A stretch of 64,000 nucleotides of DNA, from the NCBI RefSeq assembly GCF_000213575.1, contig NZ_GL892005.1:591995-655994 (forward strand), given 5' to 3'. Shown in pieces: positions 60,446 to 64,000 of this stretch (position 1 is the first letter of the stretch; the number at the start of each line of letters is the position of its first letter). The notes beneath the pieces were generated by a model, which did not search any database, had not been told where the DNA came from, and saw only the letters and a program-made list of their open reading frames with translations. This DNA is from Dysgonomonas mossii DSM 22836 (lineage in GTDB: Bacteria; Bacteroidota; Bacteroidia; Bacteroidales; Dysgonomonadaceae). A program made the translations under genes and the position numbers.

Positions 60446-61872
60446 TTCTTAATCTCTGTTTCGGTCTTATGTTGTTTGTATTTCAGGTAGCCTTTATTAA
60501 TCTCGTCATAAAGCAGTTTGGCTATCTTTTTCGAACCCGACGCATTAAAGTGGGTATAGTCTTTGTTCGCCAAATGATATTCATCAACCCATTTTACCAT
60601 CGACCCATTACCACCCATTAACTCATAGAGGTTTATATAGCCCGATCCTGTTTTGCGTGCATAGTTCCTTTGTGCTTTTGCCAACGGAACTACTGCCGGA
60701 TCTGTTTTCATCTCTTGTTCTATTTTGCTCGCCTTATCGGCTGTGGAGATAATTAGTATGTCAGCATTGGGGAAACATTGATGCAGATTGTTTACAACCG
60801 TCGTCATGTTTTTTTCATACCAACTATAATTTAGTGTGCCATAGCCCAACACATTAGTTCCGTATTGAAGAACAATGAGGTCGTACCCTAAAACTTTGTC
60901 GAACGCATTCATTAGCGATGGATTGAGTATAGAAAGCGGAAGACCTGAGTTGCCGCGCATAGAGAAATTATCGACATGTACTCCCTGTCCATCGTCGAAA
61001 CTGAATCCGTAAATAGGAATAGAATCGGCATGGGCAAATGTAACCTGCAATGATTTTACACTCGAAGATGCGAGTGGCAGGGTGTTGAGTAAATGTGAAG
61101 GAGCAAGCTTTTTGGTAGATACCGAGTCTTTGTCTGCACGGATTGTAATAGACGCATTTGCATTATTGGAACTACCATATAGAAGTATAGGATTATATAA
61201 CGCTGTTGAGTAGGGTTGAGCCTGAGCTTTATATTTTACCCAGTAATTAGAGCCTGATCCACGTGCAAAGAATACTTGACCATCTATTCCAAACGGTCTG
61301 GTTGGTTTCTTTACTTTTATAAAAGATTGTACAATCCATTCTTTCGAAACTTGGTGCGAGATAGACCCACGTGAAGCAGCAGAAAGAGAGGATATAGAAA
61401 CGAAACCGACTCCGTGCCCCCCATAGTTTTTCTGGAATTCACTTCTGACGTCTTGTACAATATAATCACCGTCGTTCATTGAATCGCCGAAATAGGCTAT
61501 TCTTACTTTGCCTGACTTATTTGCTTCCAGCTGATGCAGCTTTTCATAAAATCGTTTTAGATTTTGATAACCATCTGCATTGAGCGAAGGGTTTATAGCT
61601 TCGTCGATTTCTTCGGGCTGGATGTTTAAGCTGTCCGTTGTATTTGTGCTGTCAGCCTTGGCTATATGAGGAGAATCGTCAATGGCGGTTGTGTCATTGA
61701 TTGCATTCAGCATTAGGCTGTCTACAACAATATTTTCGGTTGTTATTTTATTCTCGGGGAATAAGCGGTTGGGAAGCAACTGTTTACAGAGTAAAAAGAA
61801 GCCTACGGATAAAACAATAAACAAGATTGCTTTACCGAAGTAAGAATTATTAGATGGACTCACAATCAACAA
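60442..61872 (-). CDS. SGNH hydrolase-family protein, membrane-anchored, non-ATG start
   Basis: The product has up to 476 residues. One helix (14-31) and a linker of about 80 residues, acidic and Thr/Ser-rich, lead to the SGNH domain: AYFGDSMNDGDY (Ser131), QYGTNVLGYG and YTHFNASGSKKIA with catalytic Asp438-His441. No ATG precedes the helix; TTG codons at 61872 and 61869 or GTG at 61863 must serve, and the first ATG is at codon 54, after the helix. It overlaps the next gene by 4 bp and is the first of the operon. Confidence 0.83.
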   Translation of the reverse strand: MLIVSPSNNSYFGKAILFIVLSVGFFLLCKQLLPNRLFPENKITTENIVVDSLMLNAINDTTAIDDSPHIAKADSTNTTDSLNIQPEEIDEAINPSLNADGYQNLKRFYEKLHQLEANKSGKVRIAYFGDSMNDGDYIVQDVRSEFQKNYGGHGVGFVSISSLSAASRGSISHQVSKEWIVQSFIKVKKPTRPFGIDGQVFFARGSGSNYWVKYKAQAQPYSTALYNPILLYGSSNNANASITIRADKDSVSTKKLAPSHLLNTLPLASSSVKSLQVTFAHADSIPIYGFSFDDGQGVHVDNFSMRGNSGLPLSILNPSLMNAFDKVLGYDLIVLQYGTNVLGYGTLNYSWYEKNMTTVVNNLHQCFPNADILIISTADKASKIEQEMKTDPAVVPLAKAQRNYARKTGSGYINLYELMGGNGSMVKWVDEYHLANKDYTHFNASGSKKIAKLLYDEINKGYLKYKQHKTETEIKK

Positions 61873-62044
61873 ATTAATAAGTTTTTATTGTTGCTACGAT
61901 ATATTTATAAAGCTGTGCAAAGCTAATCACTTTCTTTGAAAATCTATTTGAGAGAAAGTATAATTTAGCGATATTTTACTTTTCCCGATCTCCTCTATCT
62001 TGCTGCTATGAGGTACATATAGCTGAGCTTGGGTAAAAAGAAAT

Positions 62045-62533
62045 TCAATGTGGACTATATTTTGCCTTGGCTGTTATGTGTTCTATTTCTATTTTGAATG
62101 TAGCTGTACGGCTCCACGATTTGTCTATATATTTTTCTCCGATTTCTTCAAATCCTTTTGAATATTTATTTACTAAAAGTCTGAGGGCTTTTCGTTTTTC
62201 TTCATCAGATAGATTTATATCAGCTTTACCGTAGGATATAACACTTTCGTATAAGGTGGTGAACTGCTCGGCAATGGGTTTTGTTACACCTACTACACAA
62301 AATGATACCTTGTTATTTTGGTTTATCAGGTCTAGTTTCTGACCTTCGGGGGCACAATGAAAATAAAGAGTATTGGCTTCTTCATCATAAACATAACTGA
62401 TTGGGATACCATAGCCATATCCATTCTCGGATGTTCCTAAGCTGAGAAATCCGTATTCTGAAGTGTTTAATAGTTCGCTTATGCGAGCTTTATCTTCAAG
62501 TATTCTGTTTTGTCTTCTTACTTCTCTGAACAT
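62045..62533 (-). CDS. Pyridoxamine 5'-phosphate oxidase family protein, Nim-like
   Basis: The 162-residue protein begins MFREVRRQNRILEDKARISE and continues with GFLSLG, YGIPISYVYDEEANTLYFHC, GQKLDLINQNNKVSFCVVG and a YESVISYGKADI block. This is the flavin-binding split-barrel of the nitroimidazole-resistance (NimA) related group. FMN reduction of small electrophiles is plausible; drug resistance cannot be concluded, as many such proteins are housekeeping. It stands alone between the SGNH operon and a small membrane protein. Confidence 0.83.
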   Translation of the reverse strand: MFREVRRQNRILEDKARISELLNTSEYGFLSLGTSENGYGYGIPISYVYDEEANTLYFHCAPEGQKLDLINQNNKVSFCVVGVTKPIAEQFTTLYESVISYGKADINLSDEEKRKALRLLVNKYSKGFEEIGEKYIDKSWSRTATFKIEIEHITAKAKYSPH

Positions 62534-62545
62534 AATAGTCTAGTA

Positions 62546-62941
62546 CTAATTGTTTAATCTTTTATTTATGGCTTTGTCTACCATATCGGAAATGAATACA
62601 TGTCCAAAAACTCCCAATCCGATTGTTGCTTCTTCATTATTCCAGAAAGCTCTTGTTGTAGAGCATAGGAAATAATTATTAACAGAGATATGATTATTCA
62701 CTAATGGGTCTACACTCGGATGGCGACCTACATATCCCGAACCCAAAGGCTCGGGGGGAAGTATTATACTGTTTATTTTATGTTTAATGGCCTCTCTGTG
62801 TTTTTCCTCATCCGGATTTGTAATAAAGGCAATAAGCAATATGATAAAAAGAAGATATCTCTTTTTGAATAAATGTGAGCCCCTTTTCGGTATCCTGTCC
62901 GGGTCTTTATATCTTTTTTCTATTTCTTTTATATCTCTCAT
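62546..62941 (-). CDS. Small membrane protein, DUF4359-like
   Basis: The product has 131 residues. A basic N-terminus (MRDIKEIEKRYKDPDRIPKR) precedes one helix (about 28-42, YLLFIILLIAFITNPDEEKH). The following TNPDEEKHREAIKHKI, and later NNYFLCSTTRAFWNNEEATI with GLGVFGHVFIS, resemble DUF4359. The role is unknown; the C-terminal part is probably periplasmic. It is transcribed with the DUF3316 gene upstream (16 bp gap). Confidence 0.6.
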   Translation of the reverse strand: MRDIKEIEKRYKDPDRIPKRGSHLFKKRYLLFIILLIAFITNPDEEKHREAIKHKINSIILPPEPLGSGYVGRHPSVDPLVNNHISVNNYFLCSTTRAFWNNEEATIGLGVFGHVFISDMVDKAINKRLNN

Positions 62942-62957
62942 TTAAGCCTGTTGTTAC

Positions 62958-63911
62958 TTATCTACCATACCAATAGTCGATACGTGCTTTTTCTTTCGGT
63001 TTCTTTACCCCTTCTATAGGGAATCCGATTACAAAGCTGTTTGTATACTGATGTGTTTGGATCTCATTTACTTTTGTCTGATACCATGAGCCCATATACC
63101 CGACTCTGATTGTATATTTGTTTATCGGGATATCCATCGATATGTAGTTGCGCAATGATCGTTGATTATGATAGGATGCGAAATTGACAAGTCCGACAGA
63201 GTTGCCTAACGAAATCTCGTAGTACGATTGTCCGTATTTAGGAGAGAACAATATTCCCATAAATGGAGAATCTATTTGCCAGCGCACAGCTCCCCATTTG
63301 AATTTATATGAGGCGGTAACAGACAGATTGAGATTGGAATATGCACGGGCAGAAGCTGGATTGTTTCCATTTCGTTCATTGTACAATACACCGCCATTTA
63401 TATCCCAAAGTCCTCCCACCCCGAGGCGGAAGTCGTCGGTATTATACACCATATAATGACCTCCTATCCTGTAGCTAAGAAGTGCCCAGTATTCCGATAC
63501 GTTTTTTGTGGGATTATCTCCTTTCGAAAGATCCAGTTCGAATATCTGCTGTTTATAGAACTTATAATCAAACCATGTCGTACGGCGCATTTGCTCATAC
63601 ATCAAATGAATAGAGAAACCCTTGTACTCTAATGGCGATAGATATGTGTCGTATATATTGGCACTACCAATGGAGGCAGAAAGGGTATTATTGGTAATAA
63701 GAGAATTTGCATCTATAATATACAAAGAATGAAGCATCCCTTCTGTTGTAGGAAATAGCATAGGTCTTTTCATCTCAATAGAATCAAGAACAAATATTTT
63801 TTCTTGAGATAATGCCGGAGATAAAATGAATATGCCAATAATAAAATATAAGCATCTAAAAATGATAGAATTATTTATTAATCCTTTATGCCTCACTTTC
63901 CTTATCATCAT
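62958..63911 (-). CDS. DUF3316 outer membrane beta-barrel protein
   Basis: The product has 317 residues and an N-terminal signal (IIGIFILSPALSQ). The body is a series of amphipathic strands (LSASIGSANIYDTYLSPLEY, GGHYMVYNTDDFRLGVGGLW, YTIRVGYMGSWYQ, NSFVIGFPI) and fits the DUF3316 family of Bacteroidetes surface proteins. Its ATG overlaps the end of the upstream partial gene by 26 bp, so translation is coupled. Function is unknown. Confidence 0.72.
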   Translation of the reverse strand: MMIRKVRHKGLINNSIIFRCLYFIIGIFILSPALSQEKIFVLDSIEMKRPMLFPTTEGMLHSLYIIDANSLITNNTLSASIGSANIYDTYLSPLEYKGFSIHLMYEQMRRTTWFDYKFYKQQIFELDLSKGDNPTKNVSEYWALLSYRIGGHYMVYNTDDFRLGVGGLWDINGGVLYNERNGNNPASARAYSNLNLSVTASYKFKWGAVRWQIDSPFMGILFSPKYGQSYYEISLGNSVGLVNFASYHNQRSLRNYISMDIPINKYTIRVGYMGSWYQTKVNEIQTHQYTNSFVIGFPIEGVKKPKEKARIDYWYGR

Positions 63912-64000
63912 CTTTAAATAAAGATTTCTGTCCTGTTATTTCATCCAAAATATCCGAGATGGGGCGATTGTCCACATCATCATCGTCATCGTCTATCTGT
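63886..64000 (-). CDS. 3' end of an acidic protein (cut by the window edge)
   Basis: The last 37 codons are visible and stop at 63886-63888. They contain a run of six aspartates, then NRPISDILDEITGQKSLF and a KDDDKESEA ending. I do not recognise the protein. The tail overlaps the DUF3316 start by 26 bp, so it is the previous gene of the same leftward transcription unit. The start lies beyond 64000. Confidence 0.6.
   Translation of the reverse strand, partial: QIDDDDDDVDNRPISDILDEITGQKSLFKDDDKESEA

Noticed and set aside
1-64000. CRISPR arrays, rRNA, tRNA, phage or complete insertion sequences
   Set aside because: I looked for spaced direct repeats, tRNA-like cloverleaf sequences, transposase motifs and integrases and found none. 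A covariance search could still reveal a small RNA that I missed.

Overview
The window looks like chromosomal DNA of a member of the Bacteroidales; Dysgonomonas or a close relative is my best guess, not proven. It is AT-rich, and several genes are preceded by the Bacteroidetes promoter box TAnnTTTG with few Shine-Dalgarno sequences. The gene set also fits: TamL, DUF3316 and DUF418 proteins, SpII lipoproteins with acidic residues after the cysteine, SDR-type threonine dehydrogenase next to kbl, and 3-keto-sugar enzymes. I see no rRNA, tRNA, CRISPR array, phage, plasmid or complete insertion sequence. Most of the window is ordinary core genome.

Layout. 1-3.4 kb: the 5' end of glmS (leftward, cut by the window edge), then a secreted double TonB_C protein, DoxX and DUF418 membrane proteins. 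3.5-9.3 kb, leftward: a lipoprotein, a PspC-PadR-PspC operon with a palindrome on its promoter, creD, and a membrane protein/winged-helix regulator pair; creD and that pair share a 15-bp palindrome on their core promoters. 9.4-11.7 kb: kbl-tdh threonine catabolism. 11.9-20.7 kb: a glycerophosphodiesterase, an SDR, a lipoprotein, an S9 peptidase, a cytoplasmic alpha-amylase, a secreted esterase and an AI-2E-family permease. 21.9-25.1 kb: a compact operon of two outer-membrane barrels around two paralogous TolB-like propellers, only one of them secreted. 25.2-28.7 kb: an UlaG-like hydrolase, a DUF418 remnant and a two-gene 3-keto-glycoside module, ending in a possible small mobile or REP-like element. 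28.9-31.9 kb: tandem amino-acid permeases. 32.2-41.8 kb, rightward: proC, recJ, an MBL lipoprotein, recQ, DUF4870, hisA-hisF-hisIE, ftsE and a GNAT. 41.8-46.1 kb: a GH20 hexosaminidase, a YecH-like protein, a glycosyltransferase and a PIG-L deacetylase. 46.3-56.2 kb: uvrD/pcrA, a SlyD-like FKBP, a PatB lyase, ahpC, a TPR protein, tamL, a VOC protein and a TrmH-family methyltransferase. 56.2-61.9 kb: an SGNH-SGNH(LysM)-MBOAT-ATP-grasp operon. 62.0-64.0 kb: a Nim-like flavoprotein, a small membrane protein, a DUF3316 barrel and the 3' end of an acidic protein.

The least-described candidates are four. First, the SGNH/SGNH-LysM/MBOAT/ATP-grasp operon, probably envelope O-acylation. Second, the barrel-propeller-propeller-barrel operon. 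Third, the CreD regulon, for which a shared operator can be read directly. Fourth, the YecH-like gene, whose promoter has a Crp/Fnr-type palindrome at an activator position. All functions are inferred from sequence motifs read by eye; no database search was run.
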